From: DATFVA01 sp963815785
GTDB taxonomy: Bacteria > Bacteroidota > Ignavibacteria > Ignavibacteriales > Ignavibacteriaceae
NCBI GenBank assembly: GCA_963815785.1
Contig: CAWFHZ010000013.1
Span: 124,001-188,000 of the forward strand
Direction of reading: 5' to 3'
Length of the DNA stretch: 64,000 nucleotides
This document shows, one piece after another, positions 16,961 through 26,260 of the stretch (positions are counted from its first letter, which is position 1; each line of letters opens with the position of its first letter). The notes under the pieces are model-generated. The model did no database searches, had not been told where the DNA came from, and was given only the letters and a program-made list of their open reading frames with translations. The position numbers and the translations under genes were made by a program.

Positions 16961-18103
16961 TTATTGATATGGATGCTCGATATACTTTTTTGCCAGTGAA
17001 TGTGAACTTCCATATTCCTTCATCTCAAGCAACTCATTGTAATAATCCAGTGCCTTTCCCCTGTTTCCAGATTTATCATTTATCATTCCCAGGTAAAGAA
17101 CCGAGTTAATCCAGAATCCTGATTCTTCATCCTTATCAATTTCTTTAGAATATTCAATACACTTATTGAAATAATATTCTGAGGAATCCGGTTCATTTGT
17201 ATTGTTATATTGAAGAGCAACATAGTAATTCGCTTCTCTTATTGCCGGAATTGCTGTGTATCCTGTATACCCGGAATCAGCTTTTAATAATACATCTTTA
17301 AATATTTCAGAAGCGCTGGCATAATCTCCTTTTCTTGCAGATATTCTTCCCTTCCATCTTTCGAAGGTTGGATTATCCGGGAATTCATCACTTAACATTT
17401 TTGCATATTCATAAGCTTTGTAAGGATTATTCTCATAACTATAATAAAGTGTCATAAGGAAGTAGCGTGCTTCATATTTTGCGTACTTTCCATTCTCAGC
17501 AGTGTTCTTTAATTCCTTCAGTCCCTTCTCTTTATCTCCCGATGGAAAAAAGATCATAAGCGGTTTTAATAATGGATATTCATCAGGAATAACCGCTGAG
17601 TAGTAATCATATATTCCGAAACCCAGTTGTACATCAACATTTCCAGGATCAAGGTTGCTAGCTCTTTCCACAATCGGTAACGCTTCACGCCCATCGTCAG
17701 CAGCCTTCAGCCAGCTTTCTCTCAAAGATCTTAACCGTCCTCTGAATCCTATTGCTCCGCCTTTAAAAAATAAAGCATCTACATTATCGGGATTTTTGTC
17801 CAGAAGCTGATCACATTGGTAAATTACATCTTCCAGCTTCTGAAAAAATATATCGTCGTGTGATTCATCATCAGGATTAAGAAGTATTTTCCACCAGTCA
17901 ATCATTGCAAGAAAAAATCTTCCGGCAGGATGATCAGGAAAATCGGCAATTAATTTTCTGAATGTAGTTTCAGCCTGATTAAATTTAATGCTGTAAATCT
18001 GTTTGATACCTTTTGTTACAAGCGAATCATATTTTTCATTTTGTGCATTTATAAAAGATGCAAATGAGATAAATATTAAAAGTGAAAGAAATATATTTTT
18101 CAA
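16961..18103 (-). CDS. Exported TPR-repeat protein
   Basis: A protein of 380 residues with a signal peptide (1-20, ending SFINA/Q) and TPR-like helical repeats through its length (for example Q-A-E-T-T-F-R-K-L-I-A-D-F-P-D-H-P-A-G-R and a C-terminal A-L-D-Y-Y-N-E-L-L). Such proteins are periplasmic or outer-membrane scaffolds. It converges with the porQ-like gene, 32 bp between stops. No specific partner can be named. Confidence 0.75.
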   Translation of the reverse strand: MKNIFLSLLIFISFASFINAQNEKYDSLVTKGIKQIYSIKFNQAETTFRKLIADFPDHPAGRFFLAMIDWWKILLNPDDESHDDIFFQKLEDVIYQCDQLLDKNPDNVDALFFKGGAIGFRGRLRSLRESWLKAADDGREALPIVERASNLDPGNVDVQLGFGIYDYYSAVIPDEYPLLKPLMIFFPSGDKEKGLKELKNTAENGKYAKYEARYFLMTLYYSYENNPYKAYEYAKMLSDEFPDNPTFERWKGRISARKGDYASASEIFKDVLLKADSGYTGYTAIPAIREANYYVALQYNNTNEPDSSEYYFNKCIEYSKEIDKDEESGFWINSVLYLGMINDKSGNRGKALDYYNELLEMKEYGSSHSLAKKYIEHPYQ

Positions 18104-18142
18104 TCCGGCTCCATAATTTTTAGAAACTCTGCTTTATATATG

Positions 18143-18183
18143 AAAAAAGCGGAAATAACATTCAATCTATTACCTCCGCTTAA
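18143..18183 (-). terminator. Terminator after glycyl-tRNA synthetase
   Basis: On the minus strand an 11-bp stem (AAGCGGAGGTA with TATTTCCGCTT, two G-T pairs) is followed by TTTT. It begins 22 bp after the stop. Confidence 0.65.
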
Positions 18184-18205
18184 ATTCAAAAGTTTCATTT
18201 ATTAC

Positions 18206-19750
18206 TTAACATATTAAATTTCCCCTCACGGTAATTACTTCAGTTTCAGCCGTGATCTTATCGACAAGATACTGCTTTAATGAAGAGGCACCTACTCGTA
18301 CCTGTTCCATCGAATCTCTTTCACGAACAGTAACAGTGTTGTCTTCCAGGGTTTGCGTATCAACAGTAATGCAGAATGGAGTTCCGGCTTCATCCTGTCT
18401 TCTGTATCTTCTTCCGACTGCACCTTTATCATCATAAAAAACTTTAAAGTTTCTTCTGAGATCGGACTCAATGTTTCTTGCTATCTCAGGCATTCCGTCT
18501 TTATTAACTAATGGAAATATTGCAGCTTTAACCGGAGCCAGTTTAGGATGAAAGCGGAGCACAGACCTGGTTTCACCTTTAACTTCTTCTTCATAGTAAG
18601 CATCAGTCAGGAAAGCCATAAAAGATCTGCTTGCACCGGATGATGTTTCAATTATGAAAGGAATAAATTTCTCTTTTGATTCTTCATCAAAATATTTCAT
18701 TGATTTTCCGGAATATTCTTCGTGCCGGCTTAAATCAAAATTTGTCCTGTTGTGAATTCCTTCAATCTCTCCCCAGCCGAAAGGAAATTGATATTCAATG
18801 TCTGTCGCTTCCTTCGCATAATGTGCAAGTTTATCTTTCGGGTGATCGTGAAAGCGAAGTTTTGATTCCGTCATTCCAAGTGATTTGTACCAATTAATTC
18901 TTTGTTCTTTCCAGTAGTCGTACCATTTTTTATCATCAACCGGATTAACAAAAAACTGCATTTCCATCTGCTCAAATTCTCTTGTTCTGAAAAGAAAGTT
19001 TTTCGTATTTATTTCATTCCTGAAAGCTTTACCAATCTGTGCAATTCCGAAAGGAAGCTTCTGCCTCGAGGCATTCTGTACATTTAAAAAATTTACAAAA
19101 ATTCCCTGTGCAGTTTCAGGTCGAAGGTAAACTACCGCACCGCTGTCTTCAACGGGACCAATAAAAGTTTTAAACATAAGATTAAATTGTCTTGCCGAAG
19201 TAAAAGTTCCTTTATTGCCGCACTGCGGGCAGTTTAATTCGCTTAATAAAACAGAACTTAAGTCCGGGTTTTCGAGAATTGCATTAAATTCTGTTTCAAG
19301 TGAACCGCCATTTTCAGGGGCAAAAGAATTTACAATATTTTCAAACTGACTAATGAGCTGAGTGTTTCCGGAAATCTGCTTTTTAACTTCTTCAATAGCT
19401 TTGGTTTTCTTTTTTTCATTTATCATATCGCCAAGAAGATCAACCCTGAACCTGGCTTTACATTGCTTGCAGTCAACCATCGGATCTGTGAAGTTTTCAA
19501 CGTGGCCTGAAGCTTCCCAAACACGCGGATGCATTAAAATTGAAGCATCAAGTCCTTCAACATCTTCCCGGTAAGTCATAAACTTCCACCATTCTTCTTT
19601 TACATTTTTAAGAAGCTCAACCCCGAGAGGTCCGTAATCCCAGCAGCCGTTCAGTCCGCCATAAATTTCACTCGATTGGAAAACAAATCCTCTTCTTTTA
19701 GAAAGTGATACTATTTTTTCTATTAAATCATTCTGATTTTGCTTAGCCAT
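18206..19750 (-). CDS. glyQS: Glycyl-tRNA synthetase, single-chain dimeric type
   Basis: A class II aminoacyl-tRNA synthetase of 514 residues that charges tRNA-Gly. The N-terminal motif 1 region is G-F-V-F-Q-S-S-E-I-Y-G-G. A zinc-type insert follows (C-K-Q-C, then C-P-Q-C-G-N). Next come the motif 2 region L-R-P-E-T-A-Q-G-I-F-V-N-F and F-R-N-E-I, the motif 3 region with S-S-G-A-S-R-S, and the C-terminal anticodon domain (R-R-Y-R-R-Q-D-E-A-G-T-P-F and V-R-E-R-D-S-M-E-Q). It is the alpha2 eukaryote/archaeal-like form rather than GlyQ+GlyS, as is usual in Bacteroidota. It is monocistronic, with a terminator downstream. Confidence 0.96.
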   Translation of the reverse strand: MAKQNQNDLIEKIVSLSKRRGFVFQSSEIYGGLNGCWDYGPLGVELLKNVKEEWWKFMTYREDVEGLDASILMHPRVWEASGHVENFTDPMVDCKQCKARFRVDLLGDMINEKKKTKAIEEVKKQISGNTQLISQFENIVNSFAPENGGSLETEFNAILENPDLSSVLLSELNCPQCGNKGTFTSARQFNLMFKTFIGPVEDSGAVVYLRPETAQGIFVNFLNVQNASRQKLPFGIAQIGKAFRNEINTKNFLFRTREFEQMEMQFFVNPVDDKKWYDYWKEQRINWYKSLGMTESKLRFHDHPKDKLAHYAKEATDIEYQFPFGWGEIEGIHNRTNFDLSRHEEYSGKSMKYFDEESKEKFIPFIIETSSGASRSFMAFLTDAYYEEEVKGETRSVLRFHPKLAPVKAAIFPLVNKDGMPEIARNIESDLRRNFKVFYDDKGAVGRRYRRQDEAGTPFCITVDTQTLEDNTVTVRERDSMEQVRVGASSLKQYLVDKITAETEVITVRGNLIC

Positions 19751-19928
19751 TAATATGCCTGTGTTCCTTAAAAATTTTGAGTGGCAATATACAAAAATGA
19801 AAATTGGTTGTAAAAAGCGGATAATATTTAATAGTTATTCGATCTCTTTATTTTTACTAAAATATTAAGAACTTATTTCGCAAATAGATTTTTATTCTTT
19901 ATTTTTCCCAGTCGAAAGAGAGGAAAAT

Positions 19929-20540
19929 ATGTTCAAAAAACTCCTGCCGAAGGAAGAAAAGTACTTCGAAAATTTTAAAGAAATGATTACTCATATAGGG
20001 GAAATGGCTAAACTTACTCACCAGTTATTTTCTTCCGATGAAATTGATATAAATCTGCTTCTTAAAATTAAACCGCTTGAGTTAAGATGCGATGAGATTG
20101 CTTCAAAAGTGGTGAAAAGAATAAATAAAACTTACATTACTCCATTCGATAGAGAAGATATTTTCGGTCTCATCAAAAGGCTTGATGATATTAGCGATAT
20201 GCTTTTCGGCGCCTGTGTAAGGGTGGAAACTTATGATATAAAGCATAAGGTCAAATATGCTGATTCTCTTTCTTCAATTGTTGTTCACCAGGTTGAAGAA
20301 TTAGGAATTGCTATACAGGATTTAAAAGTAAAACGCGTAAATGAAATGAAAGCTGTAAAAGTACTTGAAACTGAAGCCGACAATATTTACAGGCAGGCGG
20401 TTAAAGAGCTATTTGAAAACGAAAAAAATGCGATTGAAATTATAAAAAGAAAAGAGGTACTTGATATCCTTGAGAACACATCAGACAGATGCCAGTCAAC
20501 TGCAAATCTTATCATCAGTATTTTTATAAAGAACGCATAA
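19929..20540 (+). CDS. PhoU-like (DUF47/TIGR00153) phosphate transport accessory protein
   Basis: An all-helical protein of 203 residues matching the PhoU-like DUF47 family: F-x-x-L-x-x-x-A-x-x-x-x-Q-L pattern at the start, D-R-E-D-I-F-G-L-I-K-R-L-D-D-I-S-D at 77-93, and L-E-T-E-A-D-N-I-Y-R near 148. DUF47 proteins are encoded next to Pit transporters and are thought to regulate them. The Pit gene follows after 3 bp. GAGAGGAAAAT precedes the ATG as ribosome site. Confidence 0.9.
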   Translation: MFKKLLPKEEKYFENFKEMITHIGEMAKLTHQLFSSDEIDINLLLKIKPLELRCDEIASKVVKRINKTYITPFDREDIFGLIKRLDDISDMLFGACVRVETYDIKHKVKYADSLSSIVVHQVEELGIAIQDLKVKRVNEMKAVKVLETEADNIYRQAVKELFENEKNAIEIIKRKEVLDILENTSDRCQSTANLIISIFIKNA

Positions 20541-20543
20541 TAT

Positions 20544-21539
20544 ATGGAATTTGCTCTCATCATCATTTTTCTTGCGCTCGTTTTCGATTTTTACAATGGA
20601 ATGAACGATGCTGCTAATTCTATTGCCACAGTTGTTTCCACAAGAGTTTTAACTCCGGGTCAGGCAGTTGCTTGGGCTGCTTTTTTTAATTTTGCTGCCG
20701 CTTTTATTTTTGGAGTGAGCGTTGCTACCACAATAGGCAAAGGAATTGTTGATGTAAGCATTGTAGATAACCAGGTTATTTTTTCAGGATTAATCGGGGC
20801 AATAATTTTAAGTGCTACAGCTACACACTTTGGAATGCCGATCTCAGTTTCACATTCTATTATCGGAGGCTACGGCGGTGCAGGCGTTGCAAAAGCAGGA
20901 TTTGATGCTATAATTTTATCGGGATATACTAAAGTGGTAATTTTCATTTTTGTTGCCCCTATAATGGGATATATAATCGCACTTATTTTCTCTGTTATAA
21001 CCATATGGATTGTCAGAAATAAATCACCTTATAAAGTAGATAAATATTTCAGGAAGCTGCAGCTTGTCTCCGCAGCATTGTATTCATTAAGTCATGGTTC
21101 CAACGATGCACAAAAAACCATAGGAATTATTGCAATCGTTCTCTTCACTAACGGGATTATTGGTCACACTTTTTATATTCCCATCTGGGTAATTATGATG
21201 AGTTATACCGTAATTGCTTTAGGAACTTTAATCGGCGGATGGAAAGTAATCAAAACGCTGGGTATGCGGGTAACAAAACTTACACCGTTCGGTGGTTTCA
21301 GTGCAGAAACAGCCGCAGGAATTACTATTTCTCTCGCATCTATTTGGGGTATTCCGGTTAGTACAACACATACAATTACAGGTTCAATTATCGGTGTGGG
21401 TTCTATTAAGGGATTTTCTGCTGTACGCTGGGGGGTTGCAAGAAACATTCTCTGGGCGTGGGTTTTAACTATTCCCCTTTCTGCTGCTTTTGCTATGCTG
21501 ACCTATTATCTGTGCCAATTAGCTGTTGATATTTTTTAA
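20544..21539 (+). CDS. pit: Inorganic phosphate transporter, PitA family
   Basis: A protein of 331 residues with about ten TM helices. It shows the two internally repeated Pit/PHO-4 signatures: F-x-N-G-M-N-D-A-A-N-S-I-A-T near residue 17 and S-H-G-S-N-D-A-Q-K-T-I-G near 184, plus G-I-P-V-S-T-T-H near 271. Pit proteins import metal-phosphate by proton symport at low affinity. The upstream partner is the PhoU-like accessory gene. The 3' end overlaps the convergent DUF2520 gene by 21 bp. Confidence 0.94.
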   Translation: MEFALIIIFLALVFDFYNGMNDAANSIATVVSTRVLTPGQAVAWAAFFNFAAAFIFGVSVATTIGKGIVDVSIVDNQVIFSGLIGAIILSATATHFGMPISVSHSIIGGYGGAGVAKAGFDAIILSGYTKVVIFIFVAPIMGYIIALIFSVITIWIVRNKSPYKVDKYFRKLQLVSAALYSLSHGSNDAQKTIGIIAIVLFTNGIIGHTFYIPIWVIMMSYTVIALGTLIGGWKVIKTLGMRVTKLTPFGGFSAETAAGITISLASIWGIPVSTTHTITGSIIGVGSIKGFSAVRWGVARNILWAWVLTIPLSAAFAMLTYYLCQLAVDIF

Positions 21540-22431
21540 TTCATCCCCCAAAATTTTTTTTAATTTTTTATGATTGGAAGATAATCCCCTATTCTTCATT
21601 TTAATTAATTCAAGTAGAATTAACGATTGGGAAACATAACTCTGTAAGAATAAAAACCTACTTTTTCCTTTCAATTTTTTTATTGCACCTAAATGTTTTT
21701 TTACAGTCAGGTAATCTCCTCTTTCCACAGGACCCGAAAGTGAATTATCCACACCATTGTTTTTAATGTTTGTAAGAGTCTGATAAACTATCGGTTCGAA
21801 TAAATTGAAATAATCTTTTTTATTCAAACCGGTTTTTTGTAACAATTCTTCTGATGAATAAAGATTTGCATTGAGAAAATTTGAAGCAAACACCCCGGCA
21901 AGATGATAATAAACTTTTGATGCTTCATTCATTTTGAATGCGTTTAATTTCAGATTGTTTGCGAGGGCAAAAAGGAATTTTTCAGCGGATTTATTTTTGG
22001 TTTCTATTGCAGTAAATGAATTTTTTATCTCTGATTTTTTAAGTGAAGGAAACGTCTGCATTATATGAAACGAAGCTGTCATTCCCCCTTTTCTTTCAAG
22101 TGAATTTAACGCCAAAGTATTTTCTGAACCTGAAGTATGAATAAAAAGTGAGTTCCTGAAATCAAGCTTAAGTGAAGATAATTTTTTTGCAACAATGGAT
22201 ATCTGGTTATCAGGAACTGTAAGAAAAATTATCTGCGATCCCTCCGGAACCTCAGAAATACTGGTCGAAGTGAAATTGATTTTATATCTCTTTAGCAAGT
22301 AAAGCAAGCGTTTTTTTATTGTTGCTTACAACTGCTTTAACAGCATATTTATTTTCAATGAGCAGAGGAATGAGAGTGTGTGCAACTTTTCCGGCACCGA
22401 TAAAAACTATTTCTGATTTTCGTGTTAACAA
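21519..22431 (-). CDS. Rossmann-like and DUF2520 domain protein, frameshifted
   Basis: Reconstructed as one gene of about 303 residues. The first part (start TTG at 22431, GGAG just upstream at the end of the MEMO gene) encodes a nucleotide-binding Rossmann start, I-V-F-I-G-A-G-K-V-A-H-T-L, and a second strand A-V-V-S-N-N. The frame then shifts by one extra base between about 22275 and 22317, a region with a run of seven T. The second part continues with I-I-F-L-T-V-P-D-N-Q-I and the DUF2520 helical region (A-S-F-H-I-M-Q-T-F-P near 80, Y-Y-H-L-A-G-V-F-A-S-N-F). These proteins resemble ProC-type reductases, but no activity is established. Coupled to the MEMO gene and convergent with pit. Confidence 0.8.
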
Positions 22432-23255
22432 TCAATCTCCGTATATAGCTGCTGAAAGGTATCCCACGACTTCATTTTTATCACCCGTAGTATCACCCGA
22501 ATCACTTCTGTGAAGAACTTTTGATCTTTTAAAATTCAGTTTATCTGCAGCTTTCATCATTGAAATTATTGTTCCGGCTCCGCATGCTTCGCATCTCCGG
22601 TCCTCAATATTTTCAAGCAGCCCAGTATAATCAAAATTAGTTATATCTTTCTCAACTAAAGAATCCATCATACCGGCAACACTATGCGAATAGTAATGTG
22701 AAAGATCGGAACTGGACACTATTACAGTTTCATCATCTGTTATTTCTGTAATTTTTTCTGCAAGTTCATCAATGTACAATTTCCCCTGGTCTCCCATAAC
22801 CACAGGTACAATTTCAAAGTCATCAAGAATTATCTGAAGGAAAGGCAGCTGAACTTCAATGGCGTGTTCCTCTCTATGCCCTTCTGTTCCCCGCAGAAAA
22901 TTGTCCTACTATTTTTTGTGAGCGTATCTGAGGCTTTCTTATTTATGTTTATCGTGCCGAGAGGTGTTTGATAAGCATCACCGCTGAAGACTGAAACCCC
23001 GGGAAAGTACTCACGGTGACTGGGAGAAAGAATGATGACGGTTTTAACTTTCTTTTTATCAAGTTGATTAAAACCAAATGCTGCTGTTTTGCCTGAGTAA
23101 AGATACCCTGCGTGAGGACTGATTATTCCAAAAAGTTTACCGTTTATTCTTTCACTTTCTGTAATGGATAAAAGGATTTCAACCTCATCTTTTAACTTTG
23201 AGGCATCGGCAGGATAAAAATATCCGGCAACAGCAGGCTTTCTAATCAGGGACAT
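22432..23255 (-). CDS. amrB: AmmeMemoRadiSam system protein B (MEMO family), frameshifted
   Basis: A MEMO-family protein of about 274 residues interrupted by one missing base near 22880-22905. The first part (start ATG 23255, M-S-L-I-R-K-P-A-V-A-G-Y-F-Y-P) has the His motif I-I-S-P-H-A-G-Y-L-Y-S-G and L-S-P-S-H. After the break the other frame continues E-E-H-A-I-E-V-Q-L-P-F-L-Q, then S-S-S-D-L-S-H-Y, and the Cys in C-G-A-G. The His and Cys residues form the metal site of a fold related to non-heme iron dioxygenases. Its partner AMMECR1 is encoded immediately upstream and overlaps its start. The A/B/radical-SAM set is widely conserved and its biochemical role is little known. Confidence 0.88.
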
Positions 23256-23820
23256 AGGATTTCTTCCTTTCACTTTCCTCAGAAAAGACCTCGGCAGTAA
23301 AAACTTCAATGTTTAATTTTTCCTTCTGCCACAGGAATGATTCAAACCCGGCTTTTTCACAGATTGCACAAAGGAAATCCTCAAGGTTAAAATTATTTTC
23401 TGCAGCAACCTGTGGAAGAAGCAATCCCCTTCTTCCGAGATGATTCAATATTAATCCATGCTTTCCAATTTCTATTTCATTATAACTGTTTATTTGCTTT
23501 GGCGGGAAGAGCACCGATATTTCAATTTCAACAAGACTTAGTTCAGAATCTGAAAGAGGAAGAAATCTCGGATCGCGGAATGCCGCCTGTACAGCTGCCT
23601 CACAAACAGTTTCAAATATGCTCATCTCCGAAACCACATAACCAATACAGCCCCTTAGTTCGTGCTTTATTGTTAAGGTAACAAAAGCACCAGAGAGGGT
23701 TTTAAGTTCCGGGAATTTTTTATAATCAACTGCCGGTTTTTTGTTTATGCCGAATACCGCACCTATAGAATCCCGTGCAGCTTTTAAAAGAATCCCTTTT
23801 TCTTCATCAGTTAATACCAT
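23242..23820 (-). CDS. amrA: AmmeMemoRadiSam system protein A (AMMECR1 domain)
   Basis: A protein of 192 residues with the AMMECR1 core: G-A-F-V-T-L, L-R-G-C-I-G-Y at about 56-62 (the hallmark LRGCIG), A-A-F-R-D-P-R-F-P-L style A-F-R-D-P-R-F-L-P-L near 82, and I-E-I-S-V-L. It is cytoplasmic, with a suggested role in RNA or nucleotide modification, unproven. Its end overlaps the MEMO gene start by 14 bp, so A and B are produced together. The radical SAM component is not in this window. Confidence 0.92.
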   Translation of the reverse strand: MVLTDEEKGILLKAARDSIGAVFGINKKPAVDYKKFPELKTLSGAFVTLTIKHELRGCIGYVVSEMSIFETVCEAAVQAAFRDPRFLPLSDSELSLVEIEISVLFPPKQINSYNEIEIGKHGLILNHLGRRGLLLPQVAAENNFNLEDFLCAICEKAGFESFLWQKEKLNIEVFTAEVFSEESERKKSYVPD

Positions 23821-23833
23821 TAATTAAACTCCC

Positions 23834-24664
23834 TCAATCATAAACCAGAGAATAAACATTCAGTATCATTTTATCCTTCAGTAAAAACAGGAGATTATCT
23901 TTTACAAAGAAGGAATCCGGTATGTAAGAAGTAATCCCCGCATTCAGAACTTCTTCAAAAATAACCTTTTCAGTACCAATTTCAATAATAGTAAAGTTGT
24001 TATCCAGATGCCCATCATCTTTTACTGTATGATAGGCAAACATTAAACATTCTTTGTATTGAACATAATCAATCGGACCTGTTATTACGCTGGTCGCTCT
24101 CCAGTTCTCAACCAGCTTTTCTGATTCTGGGGAAAGAATGCCCGGAGAGTATGTTTCGGGAAAATGATAATTTTGAAATTTTTCATACTGTGCATCCAGC
24201 ACTTTTTCTCTCAGTTCATTTACTTCCTGAACATCTTCACCGTATTCTTTAATAAGGTTTCCCGTTTCTGCATCAAATGAATATATCTCACGTGATTCAA
24301 ACTTCTGGTTAAATGCGAAGACCATCCCATTATAAAGAAAAAGAAAAACGGGATTTTCTTTACTCCATATTATTTTTTTGCTCTTTAAATCAAATGCATA
24401 AATACCGCTATGTCCCGGCATATCCGGTTGTATAAATCCATGGAAAAAAATTTTATCTTTTTCAAAGGCTTCAATTCCAACCCAGAATTTTTCATCAAGC
24501 TGATAATTTTTTAAAAGCTCTTTTCCAGTCTGAATGTCCAGGCAATTAAAATAAACCTGTTTATCATTCCCGTCTCTTTCCTCAATAACCAGTTTATCTT
24601 CCGAAGGAATCAGCCGCCAGATTGTTCTTTTATTTGTAAAGGAATAATTCTTTTTAATCTTCAT
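23834..24664 (-). CDS. DUF4905-like beta-propeller protein
   Basis: A protein of 276 residues without a signal peptide, built of propeller-like blades with K-L-V-I-E-E-R-D, F-D-L-K-S-K-K-I-I-W-S and F-D-A-E-T-G-N-L-I-K repeats reminiscent of PQQ/WD-type blades. Length and repeat pattern fit DUF4905, a family common in Bacteroidota. It lies 13 bp from the AMMECR1 gene and 7 bp after the tryptophanase gene, so the four genes probably form one transcript. No function is known. Confidence 0.65.
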   Translation of the reverse strand: MKIKKNYSFTNKRTIWRLIPSEDKLVIEERDGNDKQVYFNCLDIQTGKELLKNYQLDEKFWVGIEAFEKDKIFFHGFIQPDMPGHSGIYAFDLKSKKIIWSKENPVFLFLYNGMVFAFNQKFESREIYSFDAETGNLIKEYGEDVQEVNELREKVLDAQYEKFQNYHFPETYSPGILSPESEKLVENWRATSVITGPIDYVQYKECLMFAYHTVKDDGHLDNNFTIIEIGTEKVIFEEVLNAGITSYIPDSFFVKDNLLFLLKDKMILNVYSLVYD

Positions 24665-24671
24665 TATTCAA

Positions 24672-26057
24672 TTATTTAGTTTCGTGGCTTACTTCTTCAA
24701 ACTGTGCAGTGAAATGCCTTAGCATCGGAGCCTGGTATGTAATCTTATAACCTTTAAGCGCACCTCGTTTTTTGTAAACATCAAGAATTACTTCGAGTAC
24801 ATAATCAATATGGCTTTGTGTGTAAACTCTTCTCGGAATTGCAAGTCTTACAAGTTCCATAGGGGGCGGAATCAGTTTACCATTCTTATCATATTTCCCG
24901 AACATTACACTTCCTATTTCAACCGCTCTTATCCCGCCTTCAATATAAAGAGAGCAGACAATTGACTGCCCCGGAAATTGTTCCTGAGGAATATTCGGTA
25001 AAAATCGTTTAGCATCAATATAAATTGCATGGCCGCCCGGCGGTTCTATAATAGGAACGCCGGCAGATACAAGTCTTTCCCCGAGATATTCCACGCTTCT
25101 TATCCTATACTGAAGATAATGTTCGTCGAGCACCTCCTCCAGTCCTTGGGCTACAGCTTCAAGATCTCTTCCGGCGAGTCCGCCGTAAGTGGGAAAACCT
25201 TCCGTTACAATTAACAGGTTTCTGCAGTTCATCGCTAATTCATCATCATTCATTGCAAGAAACCCGCCTATGTTTGCAAGTCCGTCTTTCTTTGCACTCA
25301 TTGTAGCACCGTCAACGTATGAAAACATTTCCTGGGCTATTTCCAGTAATGATTTATCCTCATAACCTTTTTCCCGTTTTTTAATAAAGTAAGCATTCTC
25401 TGCAAACCTGCAGGCATCCATGAAAAACGGAATTCCATATTTACTGCAAACCTGTTTCACTTCCCTGATATTCTGCATTGATACAGGCTGACCACCGCCG
25501 GAATTGTTGGTAACTGTAATCATACAAACAGGAATATTTTCTTTTCCTTTTTCTTTAATAAAGTTTTCAAGTTTCTCAATGTCCATATTTCCTTTGAAAG
25601 GAGCGCGCACTTCAGGATGTTTTCCTTCTTCATTTAAAAGATCAACAGCTTCAGCATTTGTAAATTCAACGTTAGCACGTGTCGTATCAAAGTGCGTATT
25701 ATTGGGAATAAATTTTCCGCCGCCGCCGATAATTGTAAAGAGTATTTTTTCAGAAGCCCTGCCCTGATGGGTCGGAATTATATATTTCAGTCCCGTTATT
25801 TTTTTCACAGCATCCTCAAAGCGGTAAAAGCTCTTTGAACCAGCGTAGGATTCATCACCCTGCATTATTCCCGCCCACTGCGCTGAACTCATTGCAGAAG
25901 TTCCGCTGTCTGTAAGTAAATCTATAAGTACATCATCTGCATGAAGCATAAAAGTATTGTAGCCGGCTTTTCTCAGCAGTTCAATTCTTTCTTCCCTTGT
26001 TGTAAATCTTATCGGTTCAACTGATTTTATCTTAAAAGGTTCAATTATTGTTTTCAT
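24672..26057 (-). CDS. tnaA: Tryptophanase (tryptophan indole-lyase)
   Basis: A PLP-dependent beta-eliminating lyase of 461 residues. Seen: D-S-G-T-S-A-M-S at 50-57, the PLP phosphate/ring region P-T-H-Q-G-R-A at 95-101, the Asp in F-F-M-D-A-C-R-F at 214-218, and the PLP lysine in T-M-S-A-K-K-D-G (Lys257). The C-terminal substrate region reads R-A-V-E-I-G-S, as in tryptophanases; tyrosine phenol-lyases carry Arg in the E-R-G form there. It converts tryptophan to indole, pyruvate and ammonia. I choose tryptophanase over tyrosine phenol-lyase on that single segment, so the substrate is likely but not certain. There is no tnaC-like leader on this strand within the 200-bp spacer that I can see. 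Confidence 0.85.
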   Translation of the reverse strand: MKTIIEPFKIKSVEPIRFTTREERIELLRKAGYNTFMLHADDVLIDLLTDSGTSAMSSAQWAGIMQGDESYAGSKSFYRFEDAVKKITGLKYIIPTHQGRASEKILFTIIGGGGKFIPNNTHFDTTRANVEFTNAEAVDLLNEEGKHPEVRAPFKGNMDIEKLENFIKEKGKENIPVCMITVTNNSGGGQPVSMQNIREVKQVCSKYGIPFFMDACRFAENAYFIKKREKGYEDKSLLEIAQEMFSYVDGATMSAKKDGLANIGGFLAMNDDELAMNCRNLLIVTEGFPTYGGLAGRDLEAVAQGLEEVLDEHYLQYRIRSVEYLGERLVSAGVPIIEPPGGHAIYIDAKRFLPNIPQEQFPGQSIVCSLYIEGGIRAVEIGSVMFGKYDKNGKLIPPPMELVRLAIPRRVYTQSHIDYVLEVILDVYKKRGALKGYKITYQAPMLRHFTAQFEEVSHETK

Positions 26058-26130
26058 TAGACTTCCCTGAATTCAGAAATTGATGATTATTTGAATTTTA
26101 TCATTCAAATTTAATTAAACTTGAACTAAC

Positions 26131-26155
26131 AATTAATAATGAACAATTATTAATT
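26131..26155. repeat. Perfect 10-bp inverted repeat in the tnaA/YIP1 divergent spacer
   Basis: AATTAATAAT and ATTATTAATT flank GAACA. The spacer separates two divergent genes, so the palindrome could be an operator. It is purely AT and could also be chance. Confidence 0.4.
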
Positions 26156-26260
26156 AACAATTAAAAATTAAATGGAATATCATTTTCTATTTGCCTTTGT
26201 TCTTAAGTATAAATAGCTTTTTAAAGTTCATCTTTTAACAATTAGTGTGAGGGATAAATT

